Shown: positions 38,221 through 48,037 of the stretch, piece by piece | Layout: each line of letters starts with the position of its first letter | Position numbering within the stretch: the stretch's first letter is position 1 | Assembly (NCBI RefSeq): GCF_001039355.2 | Contig: NW_019775857.1 | Location: 933,586-997,585 of the forward strand | Length of the DNA: 64,000 nucleotides | Direction: 5' to 3' | Source of the DNA: Lingula anatina | Taxonomy: Eukaryota > Brachiopoda > Lingulata > Lingulida > Lingulidae | Program-made: the position numbers and the translations under genes | The notes under the pieces: model-generated | Databases searched by the model: none | What the model was told of the DNA's origin: nothing | The model's input: the letters and a program-made list of their open reading frames with translations, nothing else

Positions 38221-38301
38221 AAAGATTTTTGGGTGGGCGGGGGAAAAATGTGTTTTCTTATGGCATTAATTTTATCGCCCACCTTTAACAATCAGATCTT
38301 T
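38221..38301. repeat. Bipartite inverted repeat downstream of the recombinase
   Basis: The outer arms AAAGAT (38221-38226) and ATCTTT (38296-38301), and the inner arms GGTGGGCG (38232-38239) and CGCCCACC (38276-38283), pair around a 36-nt loop. It could be part of the terminal or internal complementary region of the DIRS-like element, or a structured 3' UTR. A second small hairpin, GGTATTT/AAATACC, lies near 38350. Confidence 0.5.
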
Positions 38302-39600
38302 ATTTATAATTTTAAATTAATTATTATATTATTTTTTCTTTATCAAAGGTATTTATGAAATACCAAAGGTATTGAGTGACTCCCAATCGCTATAATAATA
38401 ATGAATGTATCATTAAAAATTTTTGATTGTTAAATGAACAAAAATTTTGTTTTATTTATTATGTACAAGAGAATAAAAAACAACAACAAAAAATATATAC
38501 ACTCAACCGAAATAGTTTGGAAACATGAAAAATGTGTTCTGTAGAGGAAAAATCTTCAGTGTATATAAAAAAAATAAAGAATGGTGGGTGCATTGGCCAT
38601 CATCATTTGGATAAAATATTTACCTTGGCTCATATGGTTATTTTATAATTATTTAAAATAACTTTTGGGCGAGTGTAGACAACTTTATAGATGGAAAATA
38701 CTAAAGAATTACTAGATAACTTAGGTTCTCTGTTATTACCAGTACTGGAATTTTGGAAGAAGGGCCGATATACTGTCAAAGGGTAGGCCTAATCATGCTG
38801 AAAAGTAGATTAAATTTAATTGGGGAGTTAATGAAGGTCTCTAAATGAAATCTTATTAAATTGCTACAATATTAACATTTTGCAGAGCATATCCAAGATT
38901 GGCTGAATGCAACAATACTATCGAGTTTATGGTTGCAGACAAAAGTACTCAGAACAAACTCGTATGTAATGTTGGCTTCTGTAGTTCCGATCAAATGAAA
39001 ATAATGACCAGCTCTGCCAGTGCTAGAATATATATCCGACCCATTCAAAAAAGCCTGGTTGTGAAATCAGCTGCAGAGAACACAGTACAGACTACTGCAT
39101 GTGGGAGATGTGGTATGACCTGCTGACATTTAGGTGTACGAGAGGCTCCACCTCCTTACAAACATTTCACGCGCATCTCAGTAGAAAAGAAAATAGTAAG
39201 TGATAGCAAAGAAATGAAAAAAAAAACAATGAAGAAAAGGATAAACACATAAAAGAGCATTAAAACGATTCTGCCAAAGCAAACAGAGGTAAACAAGGTC
39301 TCAGATTAATGCTTACTGTAAATAAAGTACTGTTGTCAGAATGATACTCGAGGGCGTTTTAATGATTTAAAGACCCATGATTTTTCTTTTCTTTTTTTTT
39401 TTTTAGTGCTTTTTAAAGTTTAAAATTATGAACATGACAGTTATGATCACCATGGAACTACAGTAAATGTGCAAAATAAATACAACTCGAGTATTCATTA
39501 TAAACAATTTTTATTAATTTTAGTGATTGCCCACTGAAAGGCAATCCATACACAAAGACCAATCTATTTATCCGATCTTATCTGACCTTATTTTAGAACT
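38302..39600. other. AT-rich spacer with one possible orphan exon
   Basis: From 38885, after a good acceptor (CATTTTGCAG), an open frame runs to 39126. It includes LAECNNTIEFMVADKS and CGRCGMTC. I do not recognise it and it has no partner exon nearby, so I leave it as unassigned. The rest is low-complexity DNA, including a T-rich run near 39379-39404. Confidence 0.3.
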
Positions 39601-39604
39601 TTCT

Positions 39605-39742
39605 GTATTAGAGAAGAGGTCTCTCAAAAGTTATGGTGATTGGGCTTTTAAAATCTAGGCCTCCAAAGTGTGGAATGCATTACCAAATTCTATTAGAACA
39701 GCAGAAGATTTTGACAGTTTTAAATATGTCTATTGCTCTTAA
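39605..39742 (+). pseudogene. Non-LTR retrotransposon (Jockey/CR1-like) ORF2 C-terminal remnant
   Basis: The reading LKSYGDWAFK(stop)ASKVWNALPNSIRTAEDFDSFK matches the common end of LINE-type ORF2 proteins (pattern YGxxxF..AxxxWNxLPxxIR....SFK). It contains one stop codon and no reverse transcriptase body is visible upstream. Confidence 0.6.
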
Positions 39743-39858
39743 ATTTTTTATATTTTAATAAGATTGAGTTTTTAGTAGTGTTAATTTTAAATGTTTGCGC
39801 TACTGGTGGCCCACCGATGGCCCACCAGTGGCATGTTATCTGGGTCGGTGCAAACATC

Positions 39859-40419
39859 ATGACGGCTAGTAATGTGGTAATTAGAGAAAAATGCCAGAAG
39901 AAAGCTAGAAGGTACGTGAGACTTAGGGATCCAATGAGAAACTTCCAACCCCATCTTTTTTATCAAAGGTACCACATAACCCAGGAAAATGTGCTCAAAC
40001 TGACTAATGTTATTGAAGAACCTTTAAGAAGACTGACTATGAGGTCTAAAGCACTGTCACCCACTACCCAAGTTCTTTCTGCTTTACGTGTGTTTGCTAC
40101 TGGATCAGATCGCAATGTGATTGGTGACAGCCTTGATCTGTCATCAATGTCGGTGTCCAGAAGCCTCCATGCTGTGGTAGATGCTATTTTAAACAGCCAG
40201 GACCTAGCACAGCAGATCCAGTTTCCAACTGAAGAGGAAGATGTTAGGAGAATGAAGAAGCAATTTTACCAGATTGCAGGTTTCCATAATGCCATCGGTG
40301 CTATCAATGGTACTCTAGTCCCATTAAAAGACCCACCCCAAGATGAGAACTTTTTTGTTTGCAGAAAAGGCTACCATGCACTCAATGTCCAGACGATAGT
40401 GGATGCTAAACTGAAGTAA
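39859..40419 (+). pseudogene. PIF/Harbinger (HARBI1-like) transposase, N-terminal part, catalytic Asp lost
   Basis: An open 187-codon frame starts at ATG 39859 (MTASNVVIREKCQKKARRYV). It includes RLRDPMRNFQPHLFYQRYHI, TQVLSALRVFATGS, SMSVSRSLHAVVDAI and FYQIAGFHNAIGAINGTLVP. The family motif is GAIDGT, where the Asp is the first residue of the DDE triad. Here it reads GAINGT, which predicts no nuclease activity. The second acidic site (VDAKLK) is present, then the frame ends at a GTAAGT donor. No second exon with the third acidic residue follows. An old truncated copy or a domesticated fragment are the options; I favour the former. Confidence 0.85.
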
Positions 40420-41138
40420 GTTAATTATTTTTAAAGGAATACAGATATTAGAAAAATCTTTAGATCTATCCTTTAGCTGTTTCTCGTTTTTTTTCCCTAT
40501 TGTTAATTTCAATACATTGTGTATATATATCTATGTAGTGCAATATAGTGCATTATAATACAATGTTTTATTCATAGTTTTTTTATTACAGAGGAGGATT
40601 TTGTTAATCCAGAGACTAATTTGAGTGAGAATGACTGAGCTGGGAAATACTGAGGTATGTGGTTCCTGTAAGAAATATAATTTAAGGGAAGTTTGGCAGA
40701 TGAGTCAAACGTTGTTTTATAGCGACGGTTTATAACCTAGATCAGATGGGATTTGCTATATTTTGGCCATACTTGTACAAACCTCGGATTGAGTGCTGCA
40801 TGAGCCAACGAGCCTCGGATTCAATGCTGCACATAAAATCGCGGATTCAGTGCTACATGGGCAATTGGTTGTGATTGGCCAATCATCTTATCCAATCACA
40901 GTAACTAGGTCATGACATTTTGGCCCAATCAGGATGAACTAGGTCAGGCGTTTCCACGAGGTACGCGCCGCCGCGTTTAATGAAGTGAGCGATAGTATTC
41001 TTTCTCACATTGCTCTCACGCACGACATTCACTAGAGATAAATCAACAGATTACTTTCCAATTTGCCACTGTACAATTTTGAAGTTTTTCCTATTTCAAT
41101 CTATTTGCAAGCTTTTGACTTACGGACTTACGATCACC

Positions 41139-41673
41139 ATGGCAGTTCTCGTTATCGGTCATTCATTTGTTAATAGGCTTCGTTCATTTCTCGACCAAGG
41201 TTGAGACGTATGTGGCAGCGAAATATTTCGGCTTTCCCAAATCTGTGCACTGGCACAGGATAAGCGGCCGCACGGTCCCTAAACTAGTCAGGTACGATTT
41301 GGGGATCCTTCGCCAGGCACGACCCGACTTGGTCGTAATTATCATTGGTTCTAACAACCTGTCTGACCGTAGTGTTTCTCCCTCTAACCTTTGTAAGGAT
41401 ATTGAAGAGTTAGCCCGTAGTTTTCACTACGATTTCGGTGTTTCTCATGTGGTGGTGAATCAAGTTCAACACCTCAAAATTCATCTTGCAGACTTGCCCT
41501 TAAGAAATCCATTCATTTCCTTTTGGAAGAACGTAGGTCTGCGGAAAGTGACCCGGCTTCACATCAAACCAGACGGGGTGCATCTTTCGGATGTGGGCCA
41601 GTATAAACTGTATCGTAATCTGCGGGGCGCCATTATTAGGAAGGCCTTCCGGCTTAGCATTAAGCTTTCCTAA
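41139..41673 (+). pseudogene. SGNH/GDSL-hydrolase-like ORF, locus 2, copy 1
   Basis: It starts MAVLVIGHSFVNRLRSFLDQ, with block I serine in GHSF. A TGA replaces the following Trp, and a one-base insertion near 41208-41214 shifts the frame. From there it reads WHRISGRTVPKLVRYDLGIL, VVIIIGSNNLSDRSVSP (block III, Asn present), FISFWKNVGL and KPDGVHLSDVGQYKLYR (block V, Asp-x-x-His-like DGVH present). It ends RGAIIRKAF...KLS with TAA 41671-41673. Compared with the 53.8 kb copy, a segment of about 20 residues is missing after VVVNQVQ. SGNH hydrolases cleave esters using the Ser-His-Asp set seen here. This copy is disrupted, so no function is claimed. Confidence 0.75.
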
Positions 41674-41689
41674 TCTCTTCCAACTTCAT

Positions 41690-41940
41690 CATAAGTCCTT
41701 TTCAGGCCCATAGACTCATTTCTTCTTCTTGTTCTAGGCCCCGACCTTTTCAGGGCCACCGGGAAGTTTGCTTCATCCTTAGTTCTTAAAACATACCCAC
41801 AAGATTTCCTTGATTTTTCAGATATTTTGTTGTATATTTATTTTCACCTTCATCATATGTCCTTTTCAGGCCCATAGACGCATTTCTTCTTCTTTCAGGC
41901 CCGACCTGACCTTCTCAGGGCCACCGGGAATTTTCTTTTT
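41690..41940. repeat. Tandem repeat (two units, about 170-bp period) with GGCCC/GGGCC hairpins
   Basis: Each unit runs CTTCATCATAWGTCCTTTTC, then AGGCCCATAGAC and CATTTCTTCTTC. It ends with a hairpin in which GGCCC and GGGCC pair around a pyrimidine-rich loop, followed by ACCGGGAA. The copy at 43694-43944 has the same arrangement. Confidence 0.7.
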
Positions 41941-42025
41941 CTCTCTACCCCTTTTTTACTCCAGTCTGCTACAACGGTTTTTCATGCCTTTATTTTTCAT
42001 GCCTCATTTTTGTAACATTTTTGTC

Positions 42026-42209
42026 TGCCCCGCTACATCGGGGTGAGTGGCACGTTTTGTGTCTTTGTATTCCGCTCCACTTCGTCGGAGTGAGTGGCAC
42101 GTTTTAGTGTCTTTGCATTACCGACCTGTTTCTCAGGTTGAATGGCATAATTTTTCATGCCTTATTTTTGTAACATTTTTGTTCGCCCCACTACGGCCAA
42201 ATTTTGGCC
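42026..42209. repeat. Array of small hairpin units 3' of the SGNH ORF
   Basis: Three successive units of about 45-50 bp each have a short stem (CCCCG/CGGGG, CTCC/GGAG, ACCTG/CAGGT) followed by a conserved tail TGAGTGGCACGTTTT (TGAATGGCATAATTTT in the third). A palindrome GGCCAAA-T-TTTGGCC closes the array at 42195-42209. Stem bases differ between units while pairing is kept, which suggests selection on structure. It also occurs at 44030-44213. Confidence 0.6.
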
Positions 42210-42289
42210 AATTTTGCATCGGCCAAATATCGAACATCATACTTGTGTTTGTCACTTTAATGCTTTTTTCCCACACCGTATTGAACTTT

Positions 42290-42703
42290 TTTCGATCAAG
42301 GAGAATATAATCATAGGTTGGTTAGAGAATGGTGAATCTAAAGAGTCAGAGTTGTATTGGTGTAATATGGCTGTGAGAGAATGATGGAATTGCAGAGAGC
42401 AATTGATTATGTTGAATGATGTGCTATATTTCAAACCAGGAAAAGACAGAAGATAGATATTTGTGCTTAGCTGTACCAAAAAATTTGGTCAATGAAGTTT
42501 TATTTTTCTGTCATGATTCAAAAACTGCTGGTCATTTTGCTTACGAGAAAGCTTTGCAAAAACTCAAACAATCCTCCCATGGCATGTAATGAGTAGAGAT
42601 TGTAAAATGTATGCAAATTCATATGAAGTTTTCAATAAAAACAAGCATAGCACTGCTCGACCAAAAGCCAAAATGAAATTACATCATGCGGGATTTCCCG
42701 TGG
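42290..42703 (+). pseudogene. Ty3/Gypsy integrase N-terminal remnant (copy 1, cut by the assembly join)
   Basis: Readings in shifting frames include NLVNEVLFFCHDSKTAGHFA and YEKALQKLKQS (His pair of the integrase zinc-binding domain) and CKMYANSYEVFNKNKHSTAR. Several stop codons and frame changes are present. The same sequence is complete to the catalytic core at 44294-44877. Confidence 0.65.
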
Positions 42704-42704
42704 N
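42704..42704. other. Assembly join (single N), contig 3 to contig 4
   Basis: Contig 4 begins three bases before the 5' end of the SGNH unit and repeats 40701-42703 almost base for base. Confidence 0.85.
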
Positions 42705-44706
42705 TGCGTCAAACGTTGTTTTATAGCGCCGGTCTATAACCTAGATCAGATGGGATTCGCTATATTTTGGCCATACTTGTACAAACCTCGAATTGAGTGC
42801 TGCATGAGCCAATGAGCCTCGGATTTAATGCTGCACATAAAATTGCGGATTCAGTGCTACATGGGCAATTGGTTGTGATTGGCCAATCATCTTATCCAAT
42901 CACAGTAACTAGGTCATGACATTTTGGCCCAATCAGGATGAACTAGGTCAGGCGTTTCCACGAGGTACGCGCCGCCGCGTTTAATGAAGTGAGCGATAGT
43001 ATTCTTTCTCACATTGCTCTCACGCACGACATTCGCTAGAGATAAATCAACAGATTACTTTCCAATTTGCCACTGTACAATTTTGAAGTTTTTCCTTTTT
43101 CAATCTATTTGCAAGCTTTTGACTTACGGACTTACGATCACCATGGCAGTTCTCGTTATCGGTCATTCATTTGTTCATATGCTTCGTTCATTTCTCGACC
43201 AAGGTTGGGACGTATGTGGCGGCGAAAGATTTCGGCTTTCTCAAATCTGTGCACTGGCACAGGATAAGCAGCCGCACGTTCCCTAAACTAGTCAGGTACG
43301 ATTTGGGGATCCTTCGCCAGGCACGACCCGACTTGGTCGTAATTATCATTGGTTCTAACAACCTGTCTGACCGTAGTGTTTCTCCCTCTAACCTTTGTAA
43401 GGATATTGAAGAGTTAGCCCGTAGTTTTCACTACAAATTTGGTGTTTCTCATGTGGTGGTGAATCAAGTTCAACACCTCAAAATTCATCTTGCAGACTTG
43501 CCCTTAAGAAATCCATTCATTTCCTTTTGGAAGAACGTAGGTCTGCGGAAAGTGACCCGGCTTCACATCAAACCAGACGGGGTGCATCTTTCGGATGTGG
43601 GCCAGTATAAACTGTATCGTAATCTGCGGGGTGCCATTATTAGGAAGGCCTTCCGGCTTAGCATTAAGCTTTCCTAATCTCTTCCAACTTCATCATGAGT
43701 CCTTTTCAGGCCCATAGACTCATTTCTTCTTCTTGTTCTAGGCCCCGACCTTTTCAGGGCCACCGGGAAGTTTCCTTTATCCTTAGTTCTTAAAACATAC
43801 CCACAAGATTTCCTTGATTTTTCAGATATTTTGTTGTATATTTATTTTCACCTTCATCATATGTCCTTTTCAGGCCCATAGACGCATTTCTTCTTCTTTC
43901 AGGCCCGACCTGACCTACTCAGGGCCACCGGGAATTTTCTTTTTCTCTCTACCCCTTTTTTACTCTAGTCTGCTACAACGTTTTTTCATGCCTTTATTTT
44001 TCATGCCTCATTTTTGTAACATTTTTGTCTGCCCCGCTACATTGGGGTGAGTGGCACGTTTTGTGTCTTGGTATTCCGCTCCGCTTCGTCAGAGTGAGTG
44101 GCACGTTTTAGTGTCTTTGCATTTCCAACCTGTTTCTCAGGTTGAGTGGCATAATTTTTCATGCCTTATTTTTGTAACATTTTTGTCCGCCCCACTACGG
44201 CCAAATTTTGGCCAATTTCGCATCGGCCAAATATCGAACATCATACTTGTGTTTGTCACTTTAATGCTTTTTTCCGACACCGTATTGAACTTTTTTCGAT
44301 CAAGGAGAATATAATCATAGGTTGGTTAGAGAATGGTGAATCTAAAGAGTCAGAGTTGTATTGGTGTAATATGGCTGTGAGAGAATGATGGAATTGCAGA
44401 GAGCAATCGATTATGTTGAATGATGTGCTATATTTCAAACCAGGAAAAGACAGAAGATAGATATTTGTGCTTAGCTGTACCAAAAAATTTGGTCAATGAA
44501 GTTTTATTTTTCTGTCATGATTCAAAAACTGCTGGTCATTTTGCTTACGAGAAAGCTTTGCAAAAACTCAAACAATCCTCCCATGGCATGTAATGAGTAC
44601 AGATTGTAAAATGTATGCAAATTCATATGAAGTTTTCAATAAAAACAAGCATAGCACTGCTCGACCAAAAGCCAAAACGAAATTACATCATGCGGGATTT
44701 CCCGTT
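42705..44706 (+). repeat. Second assembly copy of the SGNH unit and adjoining Gypsy sequence
   Basis: It matches 40701-42703 end to end with about 1% substitutions. It is read as an allelic or un-merged overlap rather than a new insertion, because the similarity covers the Gypsy-derived DNA as well as the unit. Confidence 0.75.
43143..43677 (+). pseudogene. SGNH/GDSL-hydrolase-like ORF, locus 2, copy 2
   Basis: It starts MAVLVIGHSFVHMLRSFLDQ and keeps the Trp codon that is a stop in copy 1. It retains the one-base insertion after GWDV, so the first frame ends at ...QDKQPHVP and blocks III and V lie in a second overlapping frame that closes at TAA 43675-43677. Blocks III (GSNNLSD) and V (DGVHLSDVG) are unchanged. 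The frameshift is shared by both copies and is therefore real for this locus. Confidence 0.75.
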
Positions 44707-44877
44707 GAAAAGGTTCATTTAGATATACTTGGACCTTTTACACAAATTGAATTTGGGAATTCTTATGTTTTGGTTACAATAGACCAGTTTACTAAGTGGA
44801 TAGAATGTGTGGCTTTGCCAAATCACACAGCTAGGTTAGTAGCAAAGGCATTTTTTTTGCTACTTATTGTCTTATAA
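44294..44877 (+). pseudogene. Ty3/Gypsy integrase remnant (zinc-binding region and part of the catalytic core)
   Basis: After the HDSKTAGHFAYEKAL segment, a frame from 44593 reads CKMYANSYEVFNKNKHSTAR, AGFPVEKVHLDILGPF, VLVTIDQFTKWIECVALP and HTARLVAKAF. This is the retroviral-type integrase core with the first catalytic Asp (HLDILGPF). It stops at 44875-44877, before the second Asp and Glu. Stops upstream break the frame. It is a dead fragment of an LTR retrotransposon. Confidence 0.75.
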
Positions 44878-44879
44878 GT

Positions 44880-45900
44880 CTTGTTTTAAAGCTTTGGTCT
44901 TTTAGTTTATATTTTTTAGTTACTTTTAAATACCTGTATGGTTTTGTTTATGATAAATTGTAAAACTTCAACTTTTGGGTTGCGATTCTAGCAAATAAAT
45001 TATTATTATTGTTAAACTTTTTATCTTTATTTCCAGCAAGTGAATTCTGGAGATGCAATGCCAGGAAGATTTACATTTTGTCAAAGAGCGATGTCCTGGA
45101 GTTAAACCCAGCCTGCTGTTAACTTTACTCATTTGTAAATATGTGGTATTTCAGCATATTTGATATGATTGCATCTTCTTTAATTACATTCTGCATATAT
45201 TTATCTTGTTTAAAATAAAATCAACAACAACAGGCGCACAATAGAAAATGAAAAAAAAAAAAACTTCAATATCAGTACAAAACTGAAAGATTTTAATAAG
45301 AACACAAAAACGCATAGAAATCTAAGAAAAAAAGTGGTAAGATTGTTTTTAAGCAAAACGCACATCTGACAGAGAATCTCATTAAATATTCCTTAAATAC
45401 TGTTAATTTTAGGCACTCTACAGCTGCATTTGACAGGTTTGATGAGATAGATCCTGTGAGAAAGCTAAAGAACATAGGGACATTAATTGAGGAACTGACA
45501 GTAAAGAGAAGACAAATTCTAGTGTTGTCTCCAATGCAAATTGACAACTTTAGGGACATTTTCGGGTGTAGCATATGTATGGATAAAGTCATATTTTGGC
45601 AACACAATCAAATATTCGTGGGACATAGGTACATAAAGGCACAGAAATATAAGAGGAAAAAAATTAAATGTATTCATAAGGGGTCCAACTGCTTGATGTT
45701 TCTTCCCTCAGCATTAGTAAGCAAACACAGAGTGGACTAGAGAGAAACTTGTTCCTACAGCTCCACCACCTCTGACCTTATACACTGTTGAATGTTATCA
45801 GGAATATAGAACTTGCCGATTAGGTGACAAACAACAAGACTGATATTCAGAGGTTAGAGAGATGTTTATTGCAGCTAACACAGTTCTCCTTTAAGCGTCC
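44880..45900. other. Unassigned AT-rich DNA
   Basis: No conserved pattern. A frame at 45429-45740 (reads FDEIDPVRKLKNIGTLIEEL) is open but unrecognised and has no clear splice partners. Confidence 0.4.
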
Positions 45901-45917
45901 CTCTTTTCACTGTTATT

Positions 45918-46442
45918 ATTCCTCAGCCGATGCGTCCAGAGATGCTGAAGAAAGCACATTCCGCTCATCAAGGAATACAAGCCACATAGCGTTTGTGTCG
46001 AGATGTGATTTACTGGCCATACATGGCTGCAGATGTGACTGAAATGATTAAACAATGCGATACATGTTGCTGAATTGCCTGCAAATTTGAGTTCACAAAT
46101 GTTACTAGTTCACCACATTATGCTCAGAGCAATTGTAGAGTGGAATCTGCTGTAAAAGTTGCAAAGCAGATGATAGGAAAAGCAGTTGATGAGAAACAAG
46201 ATGTTTACTTAATGTTGTTAGAGCGAAGAAATACGCCTGCAGAAGGCATGGATTCTAGTCCAGTGCAATGTTTAATGTCATGTCGCACTAGGAGCAGCCT
46301 CCCTGCTCAAAGTCAAGGCTATAAGCCAAAAGTAGTAGAGTCGGTTTCTAGCAATCTTACAGTTAGAAAGCAAAGAAAAAAGCATTATTATGACAAGCAC
46401 GTTAAATCTTTACCACAATTACAGGTAGGGCAAGCACAATAA
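45918..46442 (+). pseudogene. Ty3/Gypsy (K02A2.6-like) integrase remnant, catalytic core deleted
   Basis: One frame with two stop codons reads IPQPMRPEMLKKAHSAHQGI, DVIYWPYMAADVTEMI and KQCDTCC, the H2C2 zinc-binding domain (HxxxH then CxxC). It then jumps to SSPHYAQSNCRVESAVKVAK, LLERRNTPAEGMDSSPVQCL and KQRKKHYYDKHVKSLPQLQV, the integrase end. The roughly 100-residue core with the first two Asp residues is missing, so an internal deletion at about 46080 is inferred. It differs from the integrase at 44.3 kb. Confidence 0.78.
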
Positions 46443-47255
46443 AGAACAAAAAATGAAAGGCAAGAATAATAAAGTAGTGCCTGGTGCGTTGTTTCAGACC
46501 CTTCATTATGGCTCCTTGTCTTATTTATTCAGTGTTCTTAGTCTATTTAAATGTAAAGCAGTATATGATCAAGTATCACCTGGATTTACAATGGGTTGTT
46601 ACTGGAAATTCTAGCTGACTAACTAATGGTAGAGGGTATCAAAAGTAAACATCATTTCATTATATATTTATTTAACACCAATCATAAATTTTTAGGTAAT
46701 GATATATGAGGTCTTAAAATGGTACATAACAGTTTTATAAACTTTAAGACCAACTGGTACAAAACTAAATATGTTTCATTGTCTAAAATATGATTCAAAT
46801 TTATTCATTTTTATGAAAAGTTTCTTAATAGTACAGGAGTTATTGTTCAACACATTTCATTATAAGATCATCTCAAAAGAAATTCGGGGGTTTTGGTCTG
46901 TTAATCAAGCTTAATTTAGTGTTTATTTTGACTATTTTAAAAATACTTCTACTATAAGTTCAAATACCAGTATGAAAATTATTTGGCTTATAATTTCAGT
47001 GACTATTAGGTGGAAAAAAATTTGGTGTATGGATGTATATGTTAAATTTGTTTTATTTCTTTTTTTTATTTATTTCTTTAAGCAAGAGAAGAGATCATTC
47101 TGATTGTTTGTGTTCATATTTTGTATTATTATGTCTGATGCCTCTTAATGGTGAGTTATTCAAAAGTGAGTTTATGTATTTATAGTAATCTTTAAAATAG
47201 TTGTGATTTTTTTGAAAGAAATTGGACAATAAAGGTTTACTTTGAGTTTTTGAGG

Positions 47256-47627
47256 TGTTACGTAGATTTTATTTTAAATATATTTGTGAAATATTTTAGT
47301 GTTGAGTTATAATTTCTTTACTTTTGGGATGTTTGTGAGCAATGGGAAACTGAGTGAGAAAAACAAGGTGTTGGTACTGTAGTTCATTAGAAAATAGGCA
47401 AAGTTTCAGAGAAAATTCATTTTTACGCTATATAAGCGTCTACATTGGTAAGACACACTTTAAGAACACTTTTGTCATTGTACTGTACTTTCCTTCCGGT
47501 TTTGGACCTAAAAAATCCCAGGGTTCAATTATTCACCTTCTATGAAATAAAACCAAGAAACGAAATTACTTTTTTTTTAAACTCGTGGTCGGTGAGGTGA
47601 CGACGCACTTGTGTTGATTACACGACA
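47256..47627 (+). mobile_element. Candidate LTR (3' or solo) of a Ty3/Gypsy element
   Basis: It begins TGTTACGTAG and ends TTACACGACA (TG...CA ends). It contains a TATA-like CTATATAAGC near 47429-47438 and a polyadenylation signal AAATAAAACC near 47545. It lies about 0.8 kb past an integrase remnant in the same orientation. No second LTR and no target duplication are visible. Confidence 0.35.
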
Positions 47628-48037
47628 CCTTCTATATTTTGGTTATTAAATAAATTTGATTAAGCAATACCAAATGGAAAGAACGATAATGAAAGAAAAA
47701 GGAACAAGGGATTGAAACTTCAATCTTAAAAACATAAAATGTCTTTATTGAATACAGACCTTTGATCTGATCCACGGTCTGTAGACACAAAGGCGTAAAA
47801 CTTCAATTCTGATCACAAATGTAACAATTTAAACAACTTTCATAAAATGTTTTAATTTTTGGCAGCGTGACAGCATTTGTCTCATAATTAATTCCGAGGC
47901 AAAAAGCATCCCTTTTTATTTAAAAACCTTTACGCAATAACAAATAAACCAGGGTCATTATATTAAAACTGAATTTAATGAAATTTTAAGTCAATCAAAA
48001 TTTATTACAATGCATGCTGGTGTATGAATTTCTAATG
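47628..48037. other. Unassigned spacer
   Basis: AT-rich; nothing recognised. Confidence 0.4.

Larger units (their letters stand above)
35620..38301 (+). mobile_element. DIRS-like tyrosine-recombinase element with an SGNH-hydrolase ORF; reverse transcriptase deleted
   Basis: In order: a TATA box at 35627, a leader with a likely intron (donor GTAAGG at 35701, acceptor before 35899), an SGNH-hydrolase-like ORF (35902-36570), a short tail of a DIRS-type RNase H domain (from about 36796) fused to a tyrosine recombinase (to 37896), then non-coding DNA with an inverted-repeat structure at 38221-38301. DIRS elements normally carry RT-RNase H upstream of the recombinase. Here only the RNase H end remains, so an internal deletion is inferred. 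Outer boundaries are approximate; the 3' limit given is the end of the inverted repeat. Confidence 0.7.
40701..42703 (+). mobile_element. SGNH-hydrolase mobile unit, locus 2 (first assembly copy), followed by Ty3/Gypsy sequence
   Basis: Homology shared with 42705 onward and with 53320 onward begins at GTCAAACGTTGTTTTAT (40704), preceded by unrelated bases at 40.7 and 53.3 kb. That defines a 5' end. The unit has a roughly 435-bp conserved non-coding leader, an SGNH ORF (41139-41673) and a 3' region of small hairpins (41690-42209). Integrase-like sequence of a Ty3/Gypsy element follows from about 42290. The whole block recurs at 42705-44706. Confidence 0.7.

Noticed and set aside
38885-39126. 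Possible exon reading LAECNNTIEFMVADKS...CGRCGMTC
   Set aside because: Good acceptor but no recognised domain, no donor partner and no neighbouring exons; not called as a gene.
42026-42209. CRISPR-like array
   Set aside because: Units are hairpins with short tails in a eukaryotic retroelement context; there are no regular spacers.
41810-42384. Phe-rich open frames downstream of the SGNH ORF
   Set aside because: They overlap the hairpin arrays in several frames and reflect T-rich non-coding sequence.
45429-45740. Open frame reading FDEIDPVRKLKNIGTLIEEL
   Set aside because: No family pattern, no promoter or splice partner; may be chance or an unknown element fragment.
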